Notes under the pieces: generated by a model
Databases searched by the model: none
Told to the model about the DNA's origin: nothing
Seen by the model: the letters and a program-made list of their open reading frames with translations, nothing else
Shown: piece after piece, positions 56,744 to 64,000 of the stretch
How positions within the stretch are numbered: the first letter of the stretch is position 1
Layout: each line of letters begins with the position of its first letter
Translations under genes and position numbers: made by a program
Assembly (NCBI RefSeq): GCF_001685015.1
Contig: NZ_MAYT01000029.1
Span: forward strand, 211,690 to 275,689
DNA from: Pseudobacillus wudalianchiensis
GTDB lineage: Bacteria > Bacillota > Bacilli > Bacillales > Domibacillaceae
Direction of reading: 5' to 3'
DNA length: 64,000 bases

Positions 56744-58480
56744 TTAACGCATTATCGTCGGAAAGAGTACCGTTTTCTTCATGACGTCGTACATTCCTTG
56801 TGGTGTAATTCGAAGATATGGTAAATGAGTAGACGATAAGAATAACAATGTGTAAAGAGGGTCATCGTATAAATAGCCTCTTTCCACCAAGAGCCCTTTC
56901 AACTCTTCTTCTTCTTCCATAACCTCTTCAAAAGGTTTTGTTGACATTAATCCAGAGAGCGCCAGCGGAATTTCATAAATAACTTCTCCACCTTCTGAAA
57001 GAACGATTCCCCCGCCCATTTCTTTCATCCGATTAAATGCCCTCTCCATTTCTCTTTTACATTTTCCAATTAAAATAATATCACCTGTGTTAGAAAAAGA
57101 AGAGGCCAGCCCTTCTACTTTTGAAGTAAACCCTTTAAGAGTCGTGTTGACCCGCCACTTGCCTTGACGGTCAAGTAACACTAAAAAGCTTTCGTCATCT
57201 GTTGTAGAAATTTCTTCTGCCGACATATCCCTTTCAAGTGAATATGGCTTTGTAATAACATTATTCATAAGCTGCATTCCAAAAGGCATGGAAAATTGCA
57301 AATCTTCTTCTGTCAAGTTATAATCTAGAGCAAGCGGGCCAAAGCCAAACTTCTCCCACTCAATAGCTGGGAATGAGGGAACTTCATCTTCTTTTTTCAG
57401 CCATTGGCCTTTCGATAGGACTGAAATTGGAGAAGGATGAAATTCATCTTGTAAAATATTAATATTGGCAATCCGTCCTGGAGCAATCATGCCATGTAAA
57501 TGGTCGATGCGGTAATATCTTGCTACATTGTAGCTGGCCATGTGATACGCATCAATGGCTGGAATATCATATTCCATCGCTCTAGCAATCATCCAATCTA
57601 AAATTCCTTCTTTGTAAAAAGAAGGGCTTGCTCCGTCTGTTGTGAACATCATCATGTCGTATTGGTTAAGGCCCATCTCTCTCATGTCTTGAAGCAGCCC
57701 TTCAAGGTCAGGACGAATCGATGAATGACGTAAAGAGACCATATAACCAGCCATCAGCCGCTTATAGATGTCCTTGCCGCTCATTGCTTCATGATCACTG
57801 TCCGCTCCAAGCAGAGCCATCTTTGTTAATGTTTTCTCAGAGGCACCTGGAAAGTGGCCTTCAATTCTTTTGCGGAGCCGCTTCGTTTCTTGAATCCAAT
57901 GCAGCATCATCTCATCGCCTGCCAACAGCTTCGGCCAGCCTGTTAATTCACCGCCTTGAACTACGGCATCATGCTCAATCCAAGATTTAACGGCTACATT
58001 CGAGACGACTTCTTCTTCATTGGCTAATTCTGTCTGTCCATCATAGCGGCACCACCAATACATGCTAACAGGCAGTGACCGGAATTCCTCTAACAAAGAA
58101 AACGCTTTCTTTTCTTCTAATGCTAAAAATAACATTAAGTTATCATTAATAGACGTCGTTGTTCCTGTTTTCGCTGCATACTCAGCGAAACTTTGAGGAT
58201 TATAAAGTAAAAACGGATGCACATGCGGTTCAATATAACCTGGAACAAGCGTTTTACCACTGCAATCATACACTTCGCCTGTATTGTTTTGTGGCAGTTC
58301 TTCTCCGACATAGACGATGCGATCTTCATAAATCCATATATTCGCAGTCACCCACTGCTTTAGCACGGAATGCAAAAAGCGGGCATTTTTCAGCACTAGC
58401 GTCGGAGAAATTTCACCGTTGACTACTGCTACATGTTCTCTTAATTGTTTGTTCTTCCATTGATGTCTTTGTTCTAACAT
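56744..58480 (-). CDS. yerA: YerA, adenine-deaminase-like amidohydrolase
   Basis: A 578-residue metal-dependent amidohydrolase of the adenine deaminase family. PGYIEPHVHPFL (79-90) gives the metal HxH motif, and ADSDHEAMSGKDIYKRLMAGYMVSLRHSS and FTTDGASP provide further ligands. B. subtilis YerA is called a putative adenine deaminase, distinct from AdeC. It lies between the pur operon and yerB, consistent with purine salvage, but activity is not proven. Confidence 0.88.
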   Translation of the reverse strand: MLEQRHQWKNKQLREHVAVVNGEISPTLVLKNARFLHSVLKQWVTANIWIYEDRIVYVGEELPQNNTGEVYDCSGKTLVPGYIEPHVHPFLLYNPQSFAEYAAKTGTTTSINDNLMLFLALEEKKAFSLLEEFRSLPVSMYWWCRYDGQTELANEEEVVSNVAVKSWIEHDAVVQGGELTGWPKLLAGDEMMLHWIQETKRLRKRIEGHFPGASEKTLTKMALLGADSDHEAMSGKDIYKRLMAGYMVSLRHSSIRPDLEGLLQDMREMGLNQYDMMMFTTDGASPSFYKEGILDWMIARAMEYDIPAIDAYHMASYNVARYYRIDHLHGMIAPGRIANINILQDEFHPSPISVLSKGQWLKKEDEVPSFPAIEWEKFGFGPLALDYNLTEEDLQFSMPFGMQLMNNVITKPYSLERDMSAEEISTTDDESFLVLLDRQGKWRVNTTLKGFTSKVEGLASSFSNTGDIILIGKCKREMERAFNRMKEMGGGIVLSEGGEVIYEIPLALSGLMSTKPFEEVMEEEEELKGLLVERGYLYDDPLYTLLFLSSTHLPYLRITPQGMYDVMKKTVLFPTIMR

Positions 58481-58742
58481 TTATCTAAACACCCCTCCTG
58501 AAAGGAAGCTATCATCCCGTATTTTAGATTAGTGTTATCTTAACATATTTCACAGTTTAAAGCATTAAAGAATTAGATTTTTTTTGAACAATATGTGAAA
58601 AATTAAACATGCTGTTTCATACAGCTTCTTCCCTTTATATATAAGCCATTTTTTACCTCTAATTCTCTTTAAATTGCTCTAATAAAAGCAATTTATTTTC
58701 CTACAAAATAGATTCTAATCACTGTTAGGAAACAAAGAAAAA

Positions 58743-58762
58743 CAGAAGGAGTTATCCTTCTG
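58743..58762 (-). terminator. terminator of the DUF302 gene
   Basis: CAGAAGGA and TCCTTCTG with a 4-nt loop, then TTTTTCTTTG on the minus strand. The gap from 58481 to 58742 between yerA and this hairpin is AT-rich and presumably holds the yerA promoter. Confidence 0.8.
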
Positions 58763-58800
58763 AGCGGTATTCTTATTTTTAAAAATAAGGCTTCCTTTTA

Positions 58801-59181
58801 CTAAATAGCATCCATGCAGCCAATCAACCTTTCTTCAATATCCTTTGCCGCTTCTTTTAACTTGTCATTCTCAAGCAGAGAAATTAAAACTGTTGGCCTT
58901 GGCATGCCAATTTTCGTCTGGCCATTTTCTTCATAAACGACTATTTTACATGGCAGAAAGTAGCTTGCCAAGTTTTCTTCCTCTAATACTTTCTTAGCTT
59001 CCTGTGGATTACATACTTCAAGCACAATAAACTTCTTATTAAACTCTACTCCTTTTTCCTGCAGCTTCTCCTGGATGTTAAACTGCCATAGCACCCCAAA
59101 TTTCTCGCTTTTTAAAGAGCTCTCCAGCTTCGTAACGGCCTCTTCTAAAGGGATGGAGACCATTTTTGTATAATGAAACAT
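58801..59181 (-). CDS. DUF302 domain protein
   Basis: A 126-residue soluble protein almost wholly made of the DUF302 fold: TKMVSIPLEEAVTKLESSLKSEKFGVLWQFNIQEKLQEKG then FIVLEVCNPQEAKKVLEEE and FLPCKIVVYEENGQTKIGMPRP. I use ATG 59181, which has AAAGGCGG before it. Function unknown. It is inserted between purD and yerA. Confidence 0.85.
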   Translation of the reverse strand: MFHYTKMVSIPLEEAVTKLESSLKSEKFGVLWQFNIQEKLQEKGVEFNKKFIVLEVCNPQEAKKVLEEENLASYFLPCKIVVYEENGQTKIGMPRPTVLISLLENDKLKEAAKDIEERLIGCMDAI

Positions 59182-59267
59182 AACAATCCGCCTTTCCATT
59201 TTGTATGATCCATTATCATTACTTTCCACTAGAGACCTTTCACAAACACGAAAACTTTATTAGATAT

Positions 59268-59300
59268 AAAAACAAGACCCTTGAAAAGGGTCTTGTTTTT
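59268..59300 (-). terminator. terminator of the pur operon
   Basis: AAAAACAAGACCC and GGGTCTTGTTTTT form a 13-bp stem with a 7-nt loop; minus-strand TATATC follows the arm of Ts, eight bases past the purD stop. Confidence 0.88.
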
Positions 59301-59307
59301 ACAGCCA

Positions 59308-60576
59308 TTACTTTACTGATTCGGCAATAGCTCGGCTGCCGATATCTTTTCGATAGAAAAAATGATCCGTTTGAATATTGTTCATTTTTTTATAAGCCTC
59401 TTGTCTCGCCTCTTGGATAGACGGAGCAATTCCTGTTACAAGGAGCACTCGGCCGCCATTCGCACAAATGGTTCCTGCTTCATCTTTAAAGGTTCCTGCA
59501 TGCAGGACAGCAGCAGAATCTACTTTTTCAAGACCTTTAATCGGATGGCCTTTTTCATAGCTTTCCGGATAACCATCTGATGCCAGCACAACACCCAGCA
59601 CCGCATCGTCTTTCCATTTCAATTCAGGGTCTTTTCCAGCAAGCACATCGAGAAAAACCTGGATAAGATCGGATTCAAGCCGAGGCAACACCACTTGTGT
59701 CTCTGGATCACCAAAACGAGCATTGAATTCGATTGTTTTCGGTCCTTCTTTCGTCAGCATTAGCCCTGCAAAAATGATACCCGTGAATGGGCGTCCTTCC
59801 GCTGCCATTCCTTTAGCAATGGGAAGAAGAATTTCCTGAACTGACTGCTCAATTACATCTGCTGAAATATGAGGGATCGGTGAATAAGCGCCCATGCCGC
59901 CCGTGTTTGGACCTTCATCATTGTCAAATGCCCGCTTATGATCCTGAGCTGCTTCCATGGGATACACGTGTTCGCCGTTCACAAACGCCATTAGAGAAAA
60001 CTCTTCCCCTTCAAGATACTGCTCAATGACTAATTTTGAAGAGGCCTCGCCAAACTTTTTAGCGACCATCATCTCTTCAAGAGCGGTAAGTGCCTCTTCT
60101 ATGGTCATGGCTACTGTTACACCTTTTCCAGCTGCAAGTCCGTCTGCTTTGAGAACAATCGGGGCTCCCTGTTCCTCGATATAAGCTTTTGCTTCTTCGT
60201 AATGGTCAAAAGAGGCATAGCGAGCGGTCGGAATATTATATTTTCCCATCATCATCTTAGCAAAAGACTTGCTTCCTTCAAGTTCTGCCGCTGCTTTATT
60301 AGGCCCGTATACCTTTAAGCCTTTTTCTTGAAAATGGTCGACAATCCCAGCAGAAAGCGGATTTTCAGGCCCAATGATCGTCAACCCAATATTCTCGCTA
60401 AGGGCAAATTCGCTCAAAGCTGTAAAATTCATTTCATCAATTTCTACTATTTCTGCATCCTGGGCAATCCCGGCATTGCCTGGTGCACAAAAGACTTTCT
60501 GCACTTGCGGGCTTTCCGAAAGTTTCTTGCAGATTGCATGTTCTCTGCCTCCACGGCCAACAACAAGAACGTTCAT
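59308..60576 (-). CDS. purD: phosphoribosylamine-glycine ligase
   Basis: ATP-grasp enzyme (422 residues) joining phosphoribosylamine and glycine to GAR, step 2 of purine synthesis. VLVVGRGGREHAI (3-15) and the ATP-grasp segments PIVLKADGLAAGKGV and NARFGDPETQ are diagnostic. Last gene of the operon, 20 bp after the purH stop. Confidence 0.97.
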   Translation of the reverse strand: MNVLVVGRGGREHAICKKLSESPQVQKVFCAPGNAGIAQDAEIVEIDEMNFTALSEFALSENIGLTIIGPENPLSAGIVDHFQEKGLKVYGPNKAAAELEGSKSFAKMMMGKYNIPTARYASFDHYEEAKAYIEEQGAPIVLKADGLAAGKGVTVAMTIEEALTALEEMMVAKKFGEASSKLVIEQYLEGEEFSLMAFVNGEHVYPMEAAQDHKRAFDNDEGPNTGGMGAYSPIPHISADVIEQSVQEILLPIAKGMAAEGRPFTGIIFAGLMLTKEGPKTIEFNARFGDPETQVVLPRLESDLIQVFLDVLAGKDPELKWKDDAVLGVVLASDGYPESYEKGHPIKGLEKVDSAAVLHAGTFKDEAGTICANGGRVLLVTGIAPSIQEARQEAYKKMNNIQTDHFFYRKDIGSRAIAESVK

Positions 60577-60596
60577 CTTCGTTCCTCCCCTCTTGA

Positions 60597-62132
60597 TTAA
60601 TGTTTAAAATGTCTAATACCGGTCATGACCATCGCAATGCCGTATTCATCTGCTTTTTTAATGGAATCTTCATCTTTAATCGAGCCGCCTGGCTGAATGA
60701 TCGCTGTAATACCGGCTTTTGCTGCCGCTTCTACCGTATCATTCATTGGGAAGAACGCATCAGAAGCGAGAGCTGCACCGTTTGCTTTTTCTCCAGCCTG
60801 TTCCAGCGCGATTTTCGCTGCACCCACACGGTTCATTTGTCCTGCCCCAACACCAAGTGTCATCTTATCATCTGTTACAACGATCGCATTAGACTTCACA
60901 TGCTTTACAACTTTCCAGCCAAGCTTTAATGCGGCCCATTCCTCTTCCGTCGGCTCTCGTTTTGTAACAACACGAAGATCAGCATCCTCCAATGAATGAA
61001 GATCAAGATCTTGAACGAGCAAGCCTCCTTCTACAGATGTTAATACTTTCTCTTTGTCGTTTCCTTCATCAAATGACAGCGTTAAGAGACGGATATTTTT
61101 CTTCGCTGTTAATACAGCCAGTGCTTCTTCTGTAAATTCCGGTGCAATAATGATTTCCAGGAAGATTTCATGCAGCTTTTCAGCTAATGCCCCATCTATA
61201 GGACGATTCAAAGCGACAATCCCTCCAAAAATTGAAGTCGGATCTGCTTCGTAAGCACGCTCATAGGCTTCTTGGATCGTGCTGCCCACGCCAACACCAC
61301 ATGGATTCATATGCTTAACAGCTACAGCTGCCGGCTCAGAGAATTCTTTAACAATTTGCAAAGCGGCATCCGCATCGCGAATGTTATTGTATGAAAGCTC
61401 TTTTCCATGAAGCTGTTTAGCGCGTGCAATCGAAAAAGCAGAGCCAAGCGGCTGTTCGTAAAAAGCAGCTTGCTGGTGAGGGTTTTCTCCATAACGAAGC
61501 GGCTGCTTTAATTCATATGTAAATGTCATTTTTTCTGGTTGTTTTTCATCGGTTAGTTTGGTCATGTAGCTGGCAATCATCGCATCATAAGCAGCGGTAT
61601 GACGGAATACTTTTGCGGCTAGCTTTCTTCTCGTTTCTTTCGTCGTATCTCCAGCTGATTTCAATTCTGCTAATACTGTTTCATAATCAGCAGAATCGAC
61701 AAGAACCGTTACGTATTCATGGTTTTTGGCAGAAGCACGCAGCATAGCCGGCCCGCCGATATCAATATTTTCAATCGCGTCATCCACTGTCACATCCGGC
61801 TTAGCAATCGTTTGTTGGAATGGATATAAATTCACACAAACAAGGTGAATGGGAGTAATTTTTTGTTCTTCCAGCTGTCTTGCATGATCTGCCTCGCCTC
61901 TTTTAGCAAGCAAGCCCCCGTGAATAAATGGGTTTAACGTTTTTACGCGCCCCTCAAGAATTTCAGGAAACCCTGTTACGTCACTGACACTCATAACAGG
62001 CAAACCTGCTTCTGCGATCATTTTCTTTGTTCCGCCTGTTGAAACAATTTCAAAGTCCAACGCTATTAATTCTCTTGCAAAATCTACGATACCGCTTTTA
62101 TCCGATACACTGAGTAAAGCGCGTTTTTTCAT
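60597..62132 (-). CDS. purH: bifunctional AICAR transformylase / IMP cyclohydrolase
   Basis: A 511-residue enzyme for the last two steps to IMP. The IMP cyclohydrolase (MGS-like) domain is 1-~195, with [26 protein letters not shown]; the transformylase domain has [13 protein letters not shown] and [11 protein letters not shown]. Start overlaps the purN stop by 4 bp. Confidence 0.97.
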   Translation of the reverse strand: MKKRALLSVSDKSGIVDFARELIALDFEIVSTGGTKKMIAEAGLPVMSVSDVTGFPEILEGRVKTLNPFIHGGLLAKRGEADHARQLEEQKITPIHLVCVNLYPFQQTIAKPDVTVDDAIENIDIGGPAMLRASAKNHEYVTVLVDSADYETVLAELKSAGDTTKETRRKLAAKVFRHTAAYDAMIASYMTKLTDEKQPEKMTFTYELKQPLRYGENPHQQAAFYEQPLGSAFSIARAKQLHGKELSYNNIRDADAALQIVKEFSEPAAVAVKHMNPCGVGVGSTIQEAYERAYEADPTSIFGGIVALNRPIDGALAEKLHEIFLEIIIAPEFTEEALAVLTAKKNIRLLTLSFDEGNDKEKVLTSVEGGLLVQDLDLHSLEDADLRVVTKREPTEEEWAALKLGWKVVKHVKSNAIVVTDDKMTLGVGAGQMNRVGAAKIALEQAGEKANGAALASDAFFPMNDTVEAAAKAGITAIIQPGGSIKDEDSIKKADEYGIAMVMTGIRHFKH

Positions 62133-62734
62133 TCCGTTATTCCCTCCATAACTGCTTCAGTTAAAAGTTTTTTAATAACCCGCGGGTACAGTTCATGCTC
62201 CACTTCTTGAATTTTTCTCTGCAATGATTCCCTTGTCTCATCCTCCGCCATCCGCACACTTTCCTGATCAATGATGGGCCCTGTATCCATTCCCTCATCT
62301 ACAAAGTGAACCGTCACTCCGGCTATCTTCACCTGAGCATTAAAAGCCTGGCCAATGGCATCTTTCCCTGGGAAAGCAGGGAGCAAAGAAGGATGAATGT
62401 TTACTATTTTGCCACGATAAGCATGCAAAAGTGTTTCTCCAATCAAACGCATATACCCTGCCAGAAAAATAAAGTCAACTCCGGCTTCCCGGAGTCTATG
62501 AACGATTTCTTGCTCGAATTCTGCTTTAGACGCATATTCTTTTGCACGAAAAGAAAACACTGGAATATTTAATTGTTCCGCACGCTTGATCACATATGCA
62601 TCCGGCTGGTCACACACTAACAACGCAATGTGAGCCGGAATTTCCCCTGTTTGAACAGCTTCTGCGATCGCCTGAACATTACTCCCGCTGCCGGATGCAA
62701 ACAGAGCGATACAGCTTTTCCCCTCTTTTTTCAT
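62129..62734 (-). CDS. purN: phosphoribosylglycinamide formyltransferase
   Basis: A 201-residue enzyme transferring formyl from 10-formyl-THF to [17 protein letters not shown] (10-23), the catalytic segment [20 protein letters not shown] and [17 protein letters not shown] are present. Overlaps purM and purH by 4 bp each (ATGA), showing tight coupling. Confidence 0.96.
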   Translation of the reverse strand: MKKEGKSCIALFASGSGSNVQAIAEAVQTGEIPAHIALLVCDQPDAYVIKRAEQLNIPVFSFRAKEYASKAEFEQEIVHRLREAGVDFIFLAGYMRLIGETLLHAYRGKIVNIHPSLLPAFPGKDAIGQAFNAQVKIAGVTVHFVDEGMDTGPIIDQESVRMAEDETRESLQRKIQEVEHELYPRVIKKLLTEAVMEGITE

Positions 62735-63759
62735 GATTCGAATTGAACTCCTTCACCTGCGATGACCCGACCGATTGTGTAAGCTTTCTCCCCGGCTTTT
62801 TCAATCAGCTGTTTGGCCTGTTCCTCTTCTGAAGCAGATACGATCATCACTAATCCAATCCCCATGTTGAAAATATTATACATTTCCTTCTCATCAAGTT
62901 TACCGTACGCTTTTAAGGCATAGAAAATCTCCGGAATGTCCCATGTCCCTTCGGTAATCACTGCTCCTAGTCCTTCCGGCAATGCACGCGGAATATTTTC
63001 AATGAAGCCGCCGCCTGTTATATGAGCCATTCCTTTGACTTCCATCTTCTTCAATACTTCGAGAACTGGTTTTACGTAAATCTTTGTTGGTGTAAGCAGT
63101 ACTTCCCCAAGAGGAGCTGATAGCTCTTCTAATTCGGCTTCTGGTTGAAGACCATGTTGCTCAAAAAAGACTTTGCGAACGAGCGAAAATCCATTGCTGT
63201 GCACACCGCTTGATGGCAAGCCAATAAGCACATCTCCTTCTTGAATCGTCTCTCCTGTAATCAGCTTGCTCTTCTCAGCGACGCCTGTTGTGAAGCCAGC
63301 GATATCATACTCTCCATCGCTGTACATTCCCGGCATTTCTGCTGTTTCCCCGCCGATTAATGCGCAGCCAGCTTGTTCACAGCCGTCAGCAACTCCCTTA
63401 ACGATTTGCTCGATTTTTTCAGGCAAAGCTTGGCCGCAGGCAATGTAATCAAGGAAATAAAGCGGCTCTGCTCCTTGAACGATTACGTCATTCACACACA
63501 TTGCCACGCAATCAATACCGATTGTGTCATGGCGGTCCATCATGAATGCGAGCTTCAGCTTTGTTCCGACTCCATCTGTACCGGACACTAATACAGGCTC
63601 TTTTACATTAACAGCAGATAAATCAAACATGCCGCCAAAGCTGCCAAGAGCGCCCATCACACCAGCACGGTTCGTCCGGCTTACATGCTTCTTCATCCGT
63701 TCAACGGCTTCATAACCCGCTTCAATATTGACTCCTGCCGCTTCATACGCCTTTGCCAT
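62731..63759 (-). CDS. purM: phosphoribosylformylglycinamidine cyclo-ligase
   Basis: A 342-residue AIR synthetase closing the imidazole ring with [25 protein letters not shown] (4-25), [14 protein letters not shown] (59-72) and [15 protein letters not shown] are diagnostic. ATG at 63759 follows GGGGGAACTTATAAA; it is 57 bp after the purF stop. Confidence 0.97.
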   Translation of the reverse strand: MAKAYEAAGVNIEAGYEAVERMKKHVSRTNRAGVMGALGSFGGMFDLSAVNVKEPVLVSGTDGVGTKLKLAFMMDRHDTIGIDCVAMCVNDVIVQGAEPLYFLDYIACGQALPEKIEQIVKGVADGCEQAGCALIGGETAEMPGMYSDGEYDIAGFTTGVAEKSKLITGETIQEGDVLIGLPSSGVHSNGFSLVRKVFFEQHGLQPEAELEELSAPLGEVLLTPTKIYVKPVLEVLKKMEVKGMAHITGGGFIENIPRALPEGLGAVITEGTWDIPEIFYALKAYGKLDEKEMYNIFNMGIGLVMIVSASEEEQAKQLIEKAGEKAYTIGRVIAGEGVQFES

Positions 63760-63816
63760 TTTATAAGTTCCCCCTTAATATCCTCATCGCTGCGAGAAAA
63801 CCCGGCAGCTCTTTCA

Positions 63817-64000
63817 TTAGCACATTACTTCTTTATCATGCGGATGCTTTGTATCCGGTAAAATCTCTGTTGGGTATTCTCCTGTAAAACAAGCTAGGCA
63901 CTGGCCGCAGTGACCATTTTGCTTCTCATGGCCAATCGCTTCAATCATGCCCTCTACACTCAAAAACGTTAAAGAATCAGCCCCAATGAGTTGACGCAAT
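63817..64000 (-). CDS. purF: amidophosphoribosyltransferase, C-terminal end (partial)
   Basis: The last ~60 residues of PurF, the committing enzyme of purine synthesis; the gene continues beyond the window. LTFLSVEGMIEAIG and CGQCLACFTGEYPTEI match the Bacillus PurF C-terminus, which includes cysteine ligands of its [4Fe-4S] cluster. Same operon as purM-N-H-D. Confidence 0.92.
   Translation of the reverse strand, partial: LRQLIGADSLTFLSVEGMIEAIGHEKQNGHCGQCLACFTGEYPTEILPDTKHPHDKEVMC

Overview
The window is chromosomal DNA from a low-GC Gram-positive of the family Bacillaceae. Strong GGAGG-type ribosome binding sites, TTG and GTG starts, U-tract terminators and gene order all point there. The backbone from the right end leftwards (purF-M-N-H-D, yerA, yerB, yerC, pcrB, pcrA, ligA, camS, gatC-A-B, dgkB, rlmCD, all on the minus strand) is the order I know from Bacillus subtilis, with accessory genes inserted. 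I cannot name the species.

Region by region. 1-11.3 kb: a TetR regulator, a DUF1646 transporter, a CPA1 Na+/H+ antiporter, a COG0701 permease, a 50-residue protein, an orphan HpaB-type monooxygenase, an alpha/beta hydrolase, and an MFS transporter under a PyrR-type attenuator. 11.3-20.5 kb: a GNAT acetyltransferase, an ECF S component, a Tyr/Pro-rich coat-like protein, malate:quinone oxidoreductase with a structured leader, a DMT transporter, a gene-poor decayed stretch, a TatA plus Tat-exported PhoX-like pair, and a truncated ORF. 20.5-30.4 kb: rlmCD, an efflux cluster (marR, MFS and two half-ABC exporters), a GC-rich intergenic repeat, dgkB, an arylamine N-acetyltransferase and a thioredoxin-like protein. 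30.6-40.1 kb: argC-J-B-D on the plus strand, a methyltransferase, a dead IS1595-type element, a LysE exporter, lemA-tpm and a carboxylesterase. 40.4-64 kb: gatB-A-C, isocitrate lyase, a gntR-ABC operon, a 43-residue membrane protein, then the conserved camS-ligA-pcrA-pcrB-yerC-yerB-yerA block, a DUF302 protein, and the distal purine operon running off the window inside purF.

The most notable signal is in the leader of the MFS gene at 9633-10859. A promoter is followed by two hairpins carrying the PyrR-binding consensus, the first coupled to a terminator whose loop is complementary to the binding loop. This predicts that a transporter outside the usual pyr genes is repressed by pyrimidine nucleotides, so it probably imports a pyrimidine or precursor such as orotate. 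Other second-look items are the mqo 5' leader hairpin with an alternative pairing near the ribosome site, two long near-perfect palindromes (22022-22067 and 55295-55344), a GC-rich repeat at 27.7-27.85 kb, operator palindromes in front of marR and gntR, and two small genes (6338-6490 and 48856-48987).
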